Below are positions 1 through 9,154 of a stretch of 33,976 nucleotides of DNA, piece after piece. A program made the translations under genes and the position numbers. Source of the stretch: an uncultured Burkholderiales bacterium (GTDB taxonomy: Bacteria; Pseudomonadota; Gammaproteobacteria; Burkholderiales; Burkholderiaceae_C); the NCBI GenBank assembly GCA_937891665.1, contig CALAGS010000125.1, positions 1 to 33,976 of the forward strand. Direction: 5' to 3'. Each line of letters begins with the position of its first letter. Position 1 is the stretch's first letter. The notes below the pieces were generated by a model. The model had not been told where the DNA came from and did not search any database. It saw only the letters and a list, made by a program, of their open reading frames with translations.

Positions 1-5
1 ATGAC

Positions 6-575
6 GTGGACTTCAAGGCACTGCAAGAAGCCGCCAAGCCCCTTTGGAAATACGCGGGCGCTAAATCTCTCACAGAAGGTGCACAAAGCCTGTATGAGGA
101 AGAGCCTGGCATTCGTTTTGAAGCTGCCGATCACAAACTCCAACTTTGCTGGACCGTCCGCGGCGACGAAGATTTTCGCCAAGTGCTAGACGATCTGTGC
201 ATGAACATTAACGAAATTTCTGCGGCAGGCGCGCAGCTGGAAATTACTTTCTACGACACAGAATTTGAAGATGAAGATGAATCGCGCGGCGCTGAGTCAC
301 GCGATGATTTTCTCATTCTCTTTGTGGGCCCCGATCCTGCCGCCATCATGCAGGCGCAACGAGATTTGCTGGTTCAAGATGTGGTGGGCCTCATGGAGCG
401 CCATTTTGATGGCTCAGAACTCAGTGGTGTGGTCCAAGAAATTGACAAGCTCTTTTCAGAGCGCTTTAGCGATTTGGTCAGCTCCCTAGAACTGGGCAAA
501 CCACCCAGAGGCAGCGGTGGTGGTGGACCACAAGGTGGTCATGGCGGGGGTCGTCGGCCACGTCATTTGCACTGA
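6..575 (+). CDS. hypothetical acidic protein with Gly/His/Arg-rich tail (5' end may be outside the window)
   Basis: I do not recognise the family. The reading frame is open to the left edge; GTG at 6 is the first possible start seen, so the true start may lie upstream. The protein (at least 189 aa) has an N-terminal part with mixed alpha/beta character, a very acidic patch around residues 85-100 (EFEDEDES), a hydrophobic strand (FLILFVGPDP) near 102-111, a helical segment, and a low-complexity C-terminus rich in Gly, Arg and His from about residue 168. There is no signal peptide or membrane segment, so it is probably cytoplasmic. It lies 40 bp upstream of a same-strand MFS gene. A conserved Burkholderiales hypothetical is likely; no function is inferred. 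Confidence 0.75.
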   Translation: MDFKALQEAAKPLWKYAGAKSLTEGAQSLYEEEPGIRFEAADHKLQLCWTVRGDEDFRQVLDDLCMNINEISAAGAQLEITFYDTEFEDEDESRGAESRDDFLILFVGPDPAAIMQAQRDLLVQDVVGLMERHFDGSELSGVVQEIDKLFSERFSDLVSSLELGKPPRGSGGGGPQGGHGGGRRPRHLH

Positions 576-615
576 ATTCAAATTTAAATTCCATTAGGCC
601 TTGGCCCCTTTCGCC

Positions 616-1887
616 ATGCTCAATCCAGGTGTCAAGCGCAGAGAAGTCTTTGGCTGGGCCATGTACGACTTTGCCAATTCTGGCTACACAACTGTGGTCA
701 TCACGGCGGTCTTTGCGGCTTACTTTGTGGGCGCCGTGGCCAACCAAGCTGAATGGGCCACATTGGCTTGGACCAGTGCACTCAGTGTGTCCTACGCCAT
801 TGTCATGCTCACCATGCCAGCCTTGGGAGAATGGGCAGACCGGCACGCCGCTAAGAAAAAAATGCTTATGGTTGTCACGGCCGCATGTGTGGTCAGTACC
901 GCAGGCTTGGCTTTGGTGGGGCCCGGTCAGGTGGCTTTGGCTGTTGTTTGCATTGTGATCTCCAACACTTTTTACTCGTATGGTGAATCTTTAACGGCGG
1001 CCTTTTTGCCTGAACTGGCCACACCCGATGCCATGGGCCGAGTCAGTGCTTGGGGATGGGCGTGGGGTTATTTGGGCGGCATGCTGACGCTGGGCATTTG
1101 CTTGGGGTTTGTGCTTTGGGCACAAGGTCAAGGACAAACGTCCGGACAGTTTGTGCCGGTCACCATGCTTGTCACATCCCTCATTTATGCTCTGGCTGCT
1201 TGTGTCACCTTTGCACTCATGAAGGAGCACGCCAAACCGCAACCTGCTCGGGAGCGCTCTAAAAGTCAGTGGCAACAATTGCGTCAAACCTTTCAAGAAG
1301 CCAAAGCCTACAAAGATTTCATGCAACTTATGGCCTGTGCTGTGGCCTATCAAGGCGGTGTGGCTGTGGCCATTACTTTGGCTGCCATTTACGCCGAACA
1401 GGTCATTGGATTTCAGCCGCAAGAAACCATGGTCCTTATTTTTGTGTTGAACATTGCGGCCTTGCTTGGCGCTTTGGTGTTTGGGTATGTGCAAGATCGC
1501 ATCGGTCACAAATTGGCGCTGGCGATCACTTTGGTCGGGTGGAGCATCACTTGCGTGTTGGCAGCGCTGACCAGCAGCAAAGAAGTATTTTGGTGGGCGG
1601 CTGCCTTGGCGGGTGTGTGCATGGGTTCTAGCCAATCCACTGGCAGGGCCATGGCGGGCTTGTTCATTCCTGGCCATCGTTTGGCGGAGTTCTTTGGTTT
1701 GTGGACCTTTGCCATTCGCCTGGCCAGCATTGTGGGCCCCTTGGGTTATGGCTTGATCACCTGGATCACAGCCGGCAATCAGCGCTTGGCCATTGGCGCC
1801 ACCGCAGTTTTGTTTTTGGGTGGATTGGCTTTGTTGTTGCCCATCAATGTGCAGCGCGGCCAAATCAAAGCTCAAACACAAACCTAA
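616..1887 (+). CDS. MFS transporter, UMF1 / Atg22-like family
   Basis: The N-terminus carries the GWAMYDFANSGYTTVV block (about residues 14-29 from the ATG at 616), which is the hallmark first-helix motif of the UMF1 (Atg22-like) major facilitator group. About 12 hydrophobic segments follow, with an MFS-type loop after helix 2 (GEWADRHAAKKK) and a second one (GYVQDRIGHKLALA) in the second half. Length from 616 is 423 aa, normal for the family. A TTG at 601 would add five residues; neither start has a clear ribosome site, and I prefer the ATG. Substrate is unknown; vacuolar Atg22 exports amino acids in yeast, but that cannot be carried over to bacteria with confidence. The next gene starts 12 bp after its stop. 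Confidence 0.88.
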   Translation: MLNPGVKRREVFGWAMYDFANSGYTTVVITAVFAAYFVGAVANQAEWATLAWTSALSVSYAIVMLTMPALGEWADRHAAKKKMLMVVTAACVVSTAGLALVGPGQVALAVVCIVISNTFYSYGESLTAAFLPELATPDAMGRVSAWGWAWGYLGGMLTLGICLGFVLWAQGQGQTSGQFVPVTMLVTSLIYALAACVTFALMKEHAKPQPARERSKSQWQQLRQTFQEAKAYKDFMQLMACAVAYQGGVAVAITLAAIYAEQVIGFQPQETMVLIFVLNIAALLGALVFGYVQDRIGHKLALAITLVGWSITCVLAALTSSKEVFWWAAALAGVCMGSSQSTGRAMAGLFIPGHRLAEFFGLWTFAIRLASIVGPLGYGLITWITAGNQRLAIGATAVLFLGGLALLLPINVQRGQIKAQTQT

Positions 1888-1899
1888 ATTGCAAGTCTG

Positions 1900-2415
1900 A
1901 TGTCTGCTTTTCGATACCTTCAGGCCTACCCAGATAACTTGCAGCAGCAAGTGCAAAAAATCATCGATGGCCCTGGCTTGGGTGAATGGTTAAAGTCTAG
2001 ACATTCAGAGCCGCACAGCATACGCACCGATGGCGCGCTTTACAACTACGTGATGGAACTCAAAAATGAATTCTTGCGTCAGGCCGACCCCATCAACAAG
2101 GTCAGTTTCGACAGCAAGCTGCAAATCATTCAACATGCTTTGGGTTTGCACACCACCACCTCACGCATTCAAGGCAGCAAACTGAAATCAAAGCGCGACA
2201 TCAAAGTGGCCGCCTTGTTCAAAGAAACACCCATTGCATTTTTGCAAATGATTGCTGTGCACGAATTGGCGCATCTCAAAGTGCGCGAACACGACAAAGC
2301 TTTCTACAAGCTGTGCCATCACATGGCACCAGATTATGCGCAGTGGGAGTTTGAGCTGCGGGTTTATCTCACGCACCTAGATCAGGGTGGTGAGAGGCTT
2401 TGGGCTGCAGCTTGA
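1900..2415 (+). CDS. YgjP-like M48-superfamily zinc metallopeptidase
   Basis: This 171-aa cytoplasmic protein has the zinc-peptidase signature HELAH at residues 121-125, followed by H131 and the HDKAFY...C-HH-MAPDY segment typical of the YgjP/DUF45 family (Pfam PF01863). It is shorter than E. coli-type SprT proteins and lacks their zinc-ribbon tail. The N-terminal 60 residues are helical and less conserved. The family is annotated as a metal-dependent hydrolase, but the physiological substrate is not established. The gene starts 12 bp after the MFS gene, so the two may be cotranscribed. Its last 34 bp overlap, tail to tail, the 3' end of murI on the other strand. Confidence 0.88.
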   Translation: MSAFRYLQAYPDNLQQQVQKIIDGPGLGEWLKSRHSEPHSIRTDGALYNYVMELKNEFLRQADPINKVSFDSKLQIIQHALGLHTTTSRIQGSKLKSKRDIKVAALFKETPIAFLQMIAVHELAHLKVREHDKAFYKLCHHMAPDYAQWEFELRVYLTHLDQGGERLWAAA

Positions 2416-3260
2416 TGGCAGCACGCAGGCGGCAGGTCTAACCACCGAAGGGCCGCAGATTGAAGTGCGCTTAAGGCGCCCGTGGTCCAAAGTTCAATCT
2501 TTTCAGATTCGCTTGAACGAGAAGGGGTGAGAGGCACCAAATTGGCGGGTGTGATTAAGCGTTTGGTTTGTTTCGCAACCGCTTCACCTGTTGAAATAAA
2601 CTGTACATCAGGGCCAACCAGTTTTTGTAAAATTTCTTGCACAAAAATGTAGTGCGTGCAGCCTAAAACCAAGGTGTCTATTTGGGCATTTGCAGGCCCA
2701 AAAGCGCCCATGCTCTGAACGTACTTGGCACACAACTGCGCTACCTCTGTGGTGTCGTCTAAAGACTTTTCAGTTTGCTTTTCAATGGCCAGCGCCAAGC
2801 CTTTGCAGGCTTTTAAAACAAAATGGCCTTTCTTAGGCAAAGCATCTGTTTGAACTGTCTTGAGCAAGTTGTCGAAACGCGTGCTGTTCAAAGTGCCTTG
2901 TGTGCCCATCACGCCCACATACCCAGTTTGCGTTTGTGCAAGCGCGGGTTTGAGTGCGGGTTCAACGCCTATGAATGGCAGCTTAGGGTAATGGGTGCGC
3001 AAACTCTCAATGGCCACAGCCGTGGCGGTATTGCATGCCACAACCACGGCCTTCATGGGACCCTTGGCCAAAAGCTGTTCAGTGATGTGATGGCTTCGTG
3101 CAATGACAAAGTCGTCGCTGCGCTCGCCATAGGGCGCATAGCCACTGTCGGCCCAGTAAATGAAGCGCTCTTGCGGCATTTCGGCACGCAAGGCTTTCAA
3201 AACACTCAGGCCACCAATGCCGCTGTCAAAAACGCCGATAGCCCCTTGAAGGCCACCCAC
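2382..3260 (-). CDS. murI: glutamate racemase
   Basis: MurI converts L-glutamate to D-glutamate for peptidoglycan synthesis in the cytoplasm. Both catalytic cysteines are present: C76 in VACNTAT and C201 in LGCTHY (numbering from the GTG at 3260). The N-terminal FDSGIGG motif holds the conserved Asp, and ADSGYAPYG follows at about 38-45. The reading frame stays open much further upstream, but that part is fumA read in another frame. The GTG at 3260, 16 bp after the fumA stop, gives 292 aa, close to the usual 265-290. No good Shine-Dalgarno is visible, so translation may be coupled to fumA. The C-terminus has a cysteine/alanine-rich extension that runs into the 3' end of the opposite-strand metallopeptidase gene. 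Confidence 0.93.
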   Translation of the reverse strand: MGGLQGAIGVFDSGIGGLSVLKALRAEMPQERFIYWADSGYAPYGERSDDFVIARSHHITEQLLAKGPMKAVVVACNTATAVAIESLRTHYPKLPFIGVEPALKPALAQTQTGYVGVMGTQGTLNSTRFDNLLKTVQTDALPKKGHFVLKACKGLALAIEKQTEKSLDDTTEVAQLCAKYVQSMGAFGPANAQIDTLVLGCTHYIFVQEILQKLVGPDVQFISTGEAVAKQTKRLITPANLVPLTPSRSSESEKIELWTTGALSALQSAALRWLDLPPACCHQAAAQSLSPP

Positions 3261-3276
3261 ACTTAGAGGGGTAGGC

Positions 3277-4830
3277 TCAATTGGCGCCAACTTTGATGCC
3301 TTTAAACTCTCCCGTAGCAATTCGTTTTTGCCATTCAGCGGGGCCGGTATTGTGTGCGCTTGTGCCACCAGAATCGACCGCCACTGTGACAGGCATGTCG
3401 ACCACATCAAATTCGTAAATGGCTTCCATGCCCAAGTCTGCAAAGGCCAACACCTTCGATTGTTTGATGGCCTTGGACACCAAATATGCCGCACCGCCCA
3501 CAGCCATGAGGTAGGCTGATTTGTGTTTTTGGATGGCTGCAATGGCCTCAGGACCACGCTCGGCTTTACCCACCATGGCAATCAGTCCGGTTTGGGCCAA
3601 CATCATCTCGGTGAATTTATCCATGCGTGTAGAGGTCGTTGGGCCAGCGGGTCCCACAGCTTCGCCCTTCATAGGGTCGACCGGGCCCACGTAGTAAATG
3701 ACGCGGTTGGTAAAGTCGACGGGCAGTTTTTCGCCCTTTGCCAACATGTCTTGAATGCGTTTGTGAGCGGCATCGCGCCCCGTTAACATTTTGCCATTGA
3801 GCAGCAAAGTTTGACCAGGTTTCCAGCTCGCCACCTCTGCGGGAGTCAGTGCGTTTAAATCAATGCGCTTGCTCTTTTTTGTATCGGGTGTCCAGTTCAC
3901 ATCGGGCCACAAATCGAGAGAAGGCACATCCAAGTAAACGGGGCCAGAGCCGTCCATCACAAAGTGCGCATGTCGGGTAGCGGCGCAGTTGGGAATCATG
4001 GCCACAGGCTTGCTGGCGGCGTGGGTGGGGTACATCTTGATTTTGATATCAAGCACCGTGGTGAGGCCACCCAAACCTTGAGCGCCAATGCCAAGCGCAT
4101 TGACTTTTTCATAAATTTCCAAGCGCATGTTTTCAACTTGCGTGAGCTTTTCGCCCTTGCTTGATTTCTCTAGCAACTGGTACATGTCGAGGTCGTCCAT
4201 TAAACTTTCTTTGGCCATCAGGGCTGCCTTTTCTGCAGTACCACCAATGCCAATTCCCAACATGCCAGGAGGGCACCAACCAGCACCCATGGTGGGGACT
4301 GTTTTCAAGACCCAGTCGACGACACTGTCGCTGGGGTTGAGCATGACCATCTTGGACTTGTTTTCACTACCGCCTCCTTTTGCAGCCACGGTGATATCCA
4401 GTTTGTTGCCGGGCACTATTTGCGTGAAGATCACGGCAGGGGAGTTGTCCTGTGTGTTCTTGCGAGCAAATTCAGGATCGGAAACTACCGATGCGCGCAA
4501 CATGTTGTCGGCATAGTTGTAGCCTCGTCGCACGCCTTCATTGATGGCATCCTCTAAGCCGCCTTTGAAGTTGTCAAACTTGATGTCCATGCCGACTTTC
4601 AAAAACACATTGACGATGCCGGTGTCTTGGCACATGGGACGATGGCCCATGGCGCTCATTTTGCTGTTGGTCAAAATTTGCGCGAGGGCGTCTTTGGCCG
4701 CGGGGCTCTGCTCTCGGTGGTACGCAGAAGCTAAGTGGGAGATGAAATCAGCAGGGTGGTAGTAGCTGATGTATTGCAGGGCGGCAGCTACCGATTCAAT
4801 CAGGTCTTCTTCTTTAATCAATGTGGTCAT
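3277..4830 (-). CDS. fumA: class I fumarate hydratase, single chain, [4Fe-4S]
   Basis: It interconverts fumarate and L-malate in the TCA cycle. The 517-aa protein has both halves of class I fumarases in one chain: an N-terminal alpha domain (about 1-290) and a C-terminal beta domain (about 330-510). The three cysteines expected to bind the iron-sulfur cluster are C67 (RPMCQDTG), C186 (GAGWCPPGMLGIGIGG) and C282 (MIPNCAATRHAH). The beta domain contains a GPVDP/GEAVGPAGPTTSTRMD stretch that matches this family. The single-chain form is also called FumB in some genomes, so the gene letter is uncertain while the function is not. murI follows 16 bp downstream in the same direction and they probably form an operon. 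Confidence 0.95.
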   Translation of the reverse strand: MTTLIKEEDLIESVAAALQYISYYHPADFISHLASAYHREQSPAAKDALAQILTNSKMSAMGHRPMCQDTGIVNVFLKVGMDIKFDNFKGGLEDAINEGVRRGYNYADNMLRASVVSDPEFARKNTQDNSPAVIFTQIVPGNKLDITVAAKGGGSENKSKMVMLNPSDSVVDWVLKTVPTMGAGWCPPGMLGIGIGGTAEKAALMAKESLMDDLDMYQLLEKSSKGEKLTQVENMRLEIYEKVNALGIGAQGLGGLTTVLDIKIKMYPTHAASKPVAMIPNCAATRHAHFVMDGSGPVYLDVPSLDLWPDVNWTPDTKKSKRIDLNALTPAEVASWKPGQTLLLNGKMLTGRDAAHKRIQDMLAKGEKLPVDFTNRVIYYVGPVDPMKGEAVGPAGPTTSTRMDKFTEMMLAQTGLIAMVGKAERGPEAIAAIQKHKSAYLMAVGGAAYLVSKAIKQSKVLAFADLGMEAIYEFDVVDMPVTVAVDSGGTSAHNTGPAEWQKRIATGEFKGIKVGAN

Positions 4831-4899
4831 GACGTACTTTCACGAAGTCTTATTTAAATTTTCAAAATTCAGGTGCTGAAAGCTGCCTGTTCAATATTT

Positions 4900-5502
4900 T
4901 CAATGGTTGTTGTGGTGTGACATCAGCTTGTCGGTGTAGGCAATGGCCAAGGCACTGAGAAGGAAGGTGACATGGATGATGGTTTGCCACATCAGAACTT
5001 GTTCGGTGTAGTTGGCAGCATTGATGAATGTCTTGAGCAGATGGATGGAACTGATGCCGATGATGGCAGTGCCTAATTTCACTTTCAAAACAGACGCATT
5101 CACATGGCTTAGCCATTCTGGTTGATCGGGGTGGTTTTCTAACTCCATGCGAGATACAAAAGTTTCGTAGCCACCCACAATGACCATGATGAGCAGGTTG
5201 GAAATCATGACCACGTCAATGAGTGCCAAGACCACCAACATGATGATGGTCTCATTCAATTGAGTGATGGGGGCGTCAACTTTGTAACCAATGCCAGTGA
5301 TCAAAGCTTGTAAAGCAGTTTGGCTGCCAAAAACGGCTTCCAAAAGATGCACCAGCTCTACCCAAAAATGGAATACATAAACAGCCTGCGCCAAAATCAG
5401 GCCTAGGTAAAGGGGAAGTTGCAGCCACCGGCTGGCAAAAATCAGCTTGGGCAAGGGGCGGAGGGCCGTTTTTTTGGGATGGGGTTGGGGGTTGGAAGCC
5501 AT
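4900..5502 (-). CDS. UPF0114 / YqhA-like inner-membrane protein (TIGR00645 type)
   Basis: This 200-aa protein from the ATG at 5502 has about four hydrophobic segments, beginning with [19 protein letters not shown] and then the [33 protein letters not shown] block, which is characteristic of the UPF0114 (YqhA) family. The [19 protein letters not shown] segment also fits. The function of the family is unknown. An in-frame ATG 69 bp upstream exists, but the added sequence (Arg/Lys/Cys mix) does not look like the family N-terminus. It ends 69 bp before the fumA start in the same orientation, so it may head a UPF0114-fumA-murI transcript. It is divergent from acs. Confidence 0.85.
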   Translation of the reverse strand: MASNPQPHPKKTALRPLPKLIFASRWLQLPLYLGLILAQAVYVFHFWVELVHLLEAVFGSQTALQALITGIGYKVDAPITQLNETIIMLVVLALIDVVMISNLLIMVIVGGYETFVSRMELENHPDQPEWLSHVNASVLKVKLGTAIIGISSIHLLKTFINAANYTEQVLMWQTIIHVTFLLSALAIAYTDKLMSHHNNH

Positions 5503-5648
5503 GGTTGATCTTTGGATGAGTTTGGACGATTTTAAAGCCGTACATTTGCCGAAACGTGTCGGATTTAACAAGATATGAAAGAATACTGTCAGTCAGGGCT
5601 TTGTAAGAGCCAAGCACGACATTCAGCACCAGTCATTCGAATAAGTTC

Positions 5649-5656
5649 CTAAGGAG
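5649..5656 (+). promoter_or_regulatory. Shine-Dalgarno for acs
   Basis: The bases TAAGGAGA lie 7-8 nt before the ATG at 5664 and fix that codon as the start. It is one of the strongest ribosome binding sites in the window. Confidence 0.7.
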
Positions 5657-5663
5657 ACACACA

Positions 5664-7625
5664 ATGAGCGCCACCGTTTACCAGCCCAGTGCTGAATTCG
5701 TTAAAAATGCCCACATCTCAGGCATGCCAGCTTACCAAGCCCTTTGTAAAGAGGCTGAAACAGATTACGAAGGCTACTGGGCTCGGCTAGCCAAAGAGTT
5801 TATTTCTTGGAAAACGCCTTTCACCAAGGTATTGGATGAATCCAAAGCGCCTTTCTTCAAATGGTTCGAAGACGGCACCCTGAATGCCTCTTACAACTGC
5901 CTAGACCGCAATGTGGAAAAAGGCCTAGGCAATAAAACCGCCCTCATTTTTGAAGCTGACGGCGGTGAAATCACACGCATCACATACAGCGAATTGCTGG
6001 CTAAAACCTGCCAAATTGCCAATGGACTCAAATCCATCGGCATTCAAAAAGGCGACCGCGTTGTCATCTACATCTCCATGTCAATTGATGGCGTGGCGGC
6101 CATGCAAGCTTGCGCCCGAATTGGTGCCACACACTCCGTGGTGTTCGGTGGTTTCTCAGCCCAGTCATTGCGCGATCGCATTGAAGACACAGGTGCCAAA
6201 GCGGTGATCACGGCCGACCACCAAATTCGCGGTGGCAAACAATTGCCTTTGAAATCCATTGTGGACGAAGCCATTGCATTGGGCGGTTGCAACAGCATTC
6301 AAAACGTTTTGGTGGTGAAACGCAGCGGCGCCGATGTGGCCATGACGGCAGGTCGTGATACTTGGATGCACGACTTGGTGGCCAAGCAAGCCTCTACCTG
6401 TGAGCCAGAATGGGTGGGTGCTGAGCATCCCTTGTTCTTGCTCTATACCTCTGGTTCAACAGGCAAGCCCAAAGGTGTTCAGCACTCTACAGGCGGCTAC
6501 CTGTTGCACGCGGCCCTCACCACCAAGTGGACCTTCGACTTGAAACAAGACGACGTCTTCTGGTGCACGGCCGACATCGGTTGGGTCACAGGTCATACCT
6601 ACATCACCTACGGCCCCTTGGCTTTGGGCGGTACAGAAATTGTGTTTGAGGGCGTGCCTACATTCCCTGACGCTGGTCGTTTCTGGAAAATGATTCAAGA
6701 CCACAAGGTCTCTATTTTTTACACGGCGCCAACCGCCATTCGCTCTTTGATCAAGGCTGCTGAAGCCAACGATGCGGTGCATCCAAAGAGTTACAACTTG
6801 AGCAGCTTGCGCTTGTTAGGTTCAGTGGGCGAACCCATTAACCCCGCTGCATGGGAGTGGTACCACAAGCATGTGGGCGGTGGTAACTGCCCCATTGTTG
6901 ACACCTTCTGGCAAACCGAAACCGGTGGTCACATGATCACGCCTTTGCCGGGCGTAACACCCATGGTGCCTGGTTCTTGCACCCTGCCTTTCCCTGGCAT
7001 TCAAGCCGCCATCGTGGACGAAACGGGTAAAGACGTGCCCAATGGCCAAGGCGGTATCTTGGTGGTCAAGCGCCCATGGCCATCCATGATTCGCACCATT
7101 TGGGGTGACCCCGATCGCTTTGTGAAAAGCTACTACCCAGCCGACTTCCAAGGTAAGTATTACTTGGCTGGCGATGGTGCCATTCGCGATGCTGAGTCTG
7201 GTTACTTCACCATCACAGGTCGGATTGACGACGTGTTGAATGTGTCGGGTCACCGCATGGGCACCATGGAAATTGAATCTGCTTTGGTCAGTTGCACCGA
7301 GCTGGTGGCTGAAGCCGCTGTGGTGGGTCGTCCCGATGAAACCACCGGCGAAGCCATTTGTGCGTTTGTGGTGCTTAAGCGCCCCTTACCCACAGGCGAC
7401 GAAGGCAAGGCCATTGCCAAACAATTGCGCGATCACATTGCCAAAGAAATTGGCCCCATTGCCAAGCCCAAGGACATTCGCTTTGGCGAGAACTTGCCCA
7501 AGACTCGCTCCGGCAAAATCATGCGCCGCTTGTTGCGCAGCTTGGCCAAAGGCGAGGAAATTACGCAAGACATCAGCACCTTGGAAAACCCAGCCATCTT
7601 GGGACAACTGGGTCAAACTTATTGA
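5664..7625 (+). CDS. acs: acetyl-CoA synthetase (acetate--CoA ligase)
   Basis: The enzyme activates acetate with ATP and CoA to acetyl-CoA through an acetyl-adenylate. The 653-aa length is typical. Visible landmarks are the P-loop [11 protein letters not shown] (261-271), [11 protein letters not shown] with W416 at the position that restricts the pocket to acetate in Acs enzymes, the GDGAIRD...[15 protein letters not shown] hinge region, and the [11 protein letters not shown] motif, whose K618 is the lysine acetylated in Acs homologues. Propionyl-CoA synthetase (PrpE) is less likely because of the length and W416. It is divergent from the UPF0114 gene, with 161 bp between starts, and convergent with the SDR gene, with only 9 bp between stops and no clear terminator there. 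Confidence 0.95.
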   Translation: MSATVYQPSAEFVKNAHISGMPAYQALCKEAETDYEGYWARLAKEFISWKTPFTKVLDESKAPFFKWFEDGTLNASYNCLDRNVEKGLGNKTALIFEADGGEITRITYSELLAKTCQIANGLKSIGIQKGDRVVIYISMSIDGVAAMQACARIGATHSVVFGGFSAQSLRDRIEDTGAKAVITADHQIRGGKQLPLKSIVDEAIALGGCNSIQNVLVVKRSGADVAMTAGRDTWMHDLVAKQASTCEPEWVGAEHPLFLLYTSGSTGKPKGVQHSTGGYLLHAALTTKWTFDLKQDDVFWCTADIGWVTGHTYITYGPLALGGTEIVFEGVPTFPDAGRFWKMIQDHKVSIFYTAPTAIRSLIKAAEANDAVHPKSYNLSSLRLLGSVGEPINPAAWEWYHKHVGGGNCPIVDTFWQTETGGHMITPLPGVTPMVPGSCTLPFPGIQAAIVDETGKDVPNGQGGILVVKRPWPSMIRTIWGDPDRFVKSYYPADFQGKYYLAGDGAIRDAESGYFTITGRIDDVLNVSGHRMGTMEIESALVSCTELVAEAAVVGRPDETTGEAICAFVVLKRPLPTGDEGKAIAKQLRDHIAKEIGPIAKPKDIRFGENLPKTRSGKIMRRLLRSLAKGEEITQDISTLENPAILGQLGQTY

Positions 7626-7634
7626 TCAGAGTGC

Positions 7635-8393
7635 TTATTTGGGGGCTAATCGAATGGCACCATCCAGACGAATCACTTCACCATTGAGCATGTCATTTTC
7701 CAAAATGTGTTTCACCAACTTGGCGTAATCATGGGGTGTTCCTAGACGGCTTGGAAAGGGCACAGCCGCTGCCAATGCGTCTTGTACTTCTTGAGGCATG
7801 CCAAACACCATGGGAGTGCCAAAAATGCCAGGCGCAATGGTCATGTTGCGAATGCCGTTTCGTGCTAAATCGCGAGCAATGGGCAAGGTCATGCCCACCA
7901 CGCCGCCTTTTGACGCTGCATAGGCCGCCTGCCCAATTTGACCATCATAGGCCGCCACTGAAGCCGTAGAAATCAACACACCGCGTTCGCCTGTGGCTTC
8001 AGGTTCGTTCTTGCACATGGCCTCAGAGGCCAATCGAATCATGTTGAAGCTGCCAATCAAATTGACGGTGATGGTTTTGCCAAATACCGCCAGTGAATGC
8101 GCGCCATTTTTACCCACTGTTTTTTCGGCAGGGGCAATGCCAGCGCAATTCACCAAGCCGACCAATTTGCCAAGCGACACAGCCTTGGCAACCACGGCTT
8201 GTCCGTCGGCTTCGTTGCTAACGTCGCACTTGACGAAAGCGCCGCTCAATTCTTTGGCGATGGCCTCGCCTTTTTCAGCTTGCATGTCCGCAATGACCAC
8301 TTTGCCGCCATGGGCTGCCAACATGCGGGCTGTGCCTTCGCCTAGACCTGATGCGCCGCCCGTCACAATGAAAACCTTGCCTTGGATGTCCAT
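7635..8393 (-). CDS. SDR family, HSD10-like 3-hydroxyacyl-CoA dehydrogenase
   Basis: The 252-aa protein is a classical short-chain dehydrogenase. It has TGGASGLG (11-18) for the dinucleotide, D36 at the end of strand beta-2 (which favours NAD over NADP), NCAG (82-85), S142/S145, and the catalytic Y158xxxK162. The long insertion before the catalytic region, the APGIFGTPM segment and the [20 protein letters not shown] stretch are typical of the type II 3-hydroxyacyl-CoA dehydrogenase (HSD17B10) group, which works in fatty-acid or branched-chain amino-acid breakdown. The ATG at 8393 is preceded by AAGGGG at good spacing; the upstream in-frame extension is rejected. A palindromic operator candidate lies just upstream. 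Confidence 0.88.
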   Translation of the reverse strand: MDIQGKVFIVTGGASGLGEGTARMLAAHGGKVVIADMQAEKGEAIAKELSGAFVKCDVSNEADGQAVVAKAVSLGKLVGLVNCAGIAPAEKTVGKNGAHSLAVFGKTITVNLIGSFNMIRLASEAMCKNEPEATGERGVLISTASVAAYDGQIGQAAYAASKGGVVGMTLPIARDLARNGIRNMTIAPGIFGTPMVFGMPQEVQDALAAAVPFPSRLGTPHDYAKLVKHILENDMLNGEVIRLDGAIRLAPK

Positions 8394-8410
8394 AAATACC
8401 CCTTGATGAG

Positions 8411-8431
8411 TTGACGTTACGTAAACGTCAA
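8411..8431. promoter_or_regulatory. palindromic operator candidate upstream of the SDR gene
   Basis: The arms TTGACGTT and AACGTCAA are perfect 8-bp inverted repeats around a 5-bp centre (ACGTA). On the minus strand the site ends 17 nt before the SDR start codon, and a CATAAT that resembles a -10 box abuts its upstream edge. This places the site over the expected transcription start, which suits repression. The TTGACGT half-sites resemble the TACGT-rich operators reported for MerR- and TetR-type regulators of acyl-CoA catabolism, but I cannot name the regulator. Confidence 0.55.
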
Positions 8432-8518
8432 TTATGCATGGGGTATCCAAATGAAAACTATCGGACTCATAAGTAATCCCAATCAGGGTTGTCACTATTA
8501 GGGTTTACGATAGGCCTC

Positions 8519-8546
8519 AATGAGTTTTCTCATTCAACATTTTTTT
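8519..8546 (+). other. small AT-rich hairpin and T-tract in the ahpC leader
   Basis: AATGAG (8519-8524) and CTCATT (8529-8534) can form a 6-bp stem with a TTTT loop; seven T bases follow after five nucleotides. The stem is weak, and I am not sure it does anything. Confidence 0.25.
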
Positions 8547-8568
8547 AAACCATCCTCAAGGTAGCACC

Positions 8569-9132
8569 ATGACACTTATCAACACGCAAGTTCAGCCCTT
8601 CAAAACTCAAGCTTTCCATAACGGCAAGTTCATTGAAGTTTCAGACGCCAGCCTCAAGGGCAAGTGGTCTGTTTTGATCTTCATGCCAGCTGCGTTCACC
8701 TTCAATTGCCCCACAGAAATTGAAGACGCTGCTGACAACTACCCAGCCTTCCAAAAGGCCGGTGCCGAGGTTTACATCGTGACCACCGACACCCACTTTT
8801 CACACAAAGTGTGGCACGAGACTTCACCCGCTGTGGGCAAAGCCAAGTTCCCATTGGTGGGCGACCCGACACACACCCTGACCAACGCGTTTGGTGTGCA
8901 CATTGCTGAAGAAGGCCTGGCTTTGCGCGGCACCTTCATCATCAACCCAGAAGGCACCATCAAGACCATGGAAGTGCACTCTAACGAAATCGCCCGTGAC
9001 GTTTCTGAAACACTTCGCAAGTTAACTGCCGCACAGTACACAGCAGCCAACCCTGGTCAAGTTTGCCCTGCTAAGTGGAAAGAAGGCGCTAAGACTTTGA
9101 CACCTTCACTCGACTTGGTCGGCAAGATCTAA
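8569..9132 (+). CDS. ahpC: alkyl hydroperoxide reductase, peroxiredoxin subunit
   Basis: AhpC is a typical 2-Cys peroxiredoxin that reduces H2O2 and organic hydroperoxides in the cytoplasm and is recycled by AhpF. The 187-aa protein has the peroxidatic C47 in the family motif FTFNCPTE, the resolving C166 in GQVCPAKW, and the FPLVGDP and LRGTFIINPEG strands of the thioredoxin fold. Length and C-terminal tail match the E. coli/Salmonella type. A CAAGGTAG ribosome site precedes the ATG. ahpF follows after 113 bp that contain a strong stem-loop. OxyR control is common for this pair, but I could not find a full OxyR box upstream. Confidence 0.96.
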   Translation: MTLINTQVQPFKTQAFHNGKFIEVSDASLKGKWSVLIFMPAAFTFNCPTEIEDAADNYPAFQKAGAEVYIVTTDTHFSHKVWHETSPAVGKAKFPLVGDPTHTLTNAFGVHIAEEGLALRGTFIINPEGTIKTMEVHSNEIARDVSETLRKLTAAQYTAANPGQVCPAKWKEGAKTLTPSLDLVGKI

Positions 9133-9154
9133 GTTAGGACATATCCGTGAAAAG

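Noticed and set aside
991..1956. Long open frame (321 codons) on the minus strand opposite the MFS gene
   Set aside because: The translation is rich in His, Gln and Ser with no family resemblance, and it lies wholly antisense to a clear MFS gene; a codon-bias shadow.
3261..3581. N-terminal extension of murI of about 107 residues
   Set aside because: This part overlaps fumA in another frame, has low-complexity Trp/Arg/Pro composition, and lies before the conserved racemase start region.
7588..7613. Possible minus-strand terminator for the SDR gene inside the acs 3' end
   Set aside because: Only a 6-bp stem with a 14-nt loop and four T bases; too weak to annotate.
8440..8540. OxyR binding site upstream of ahpC
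   Set aside because: CTAT (8495) and ATAG (8510) are present but 11 nt apart rather than 7, and the other half-sites are missing. OxyR control is still plausible, but the site is not shown.
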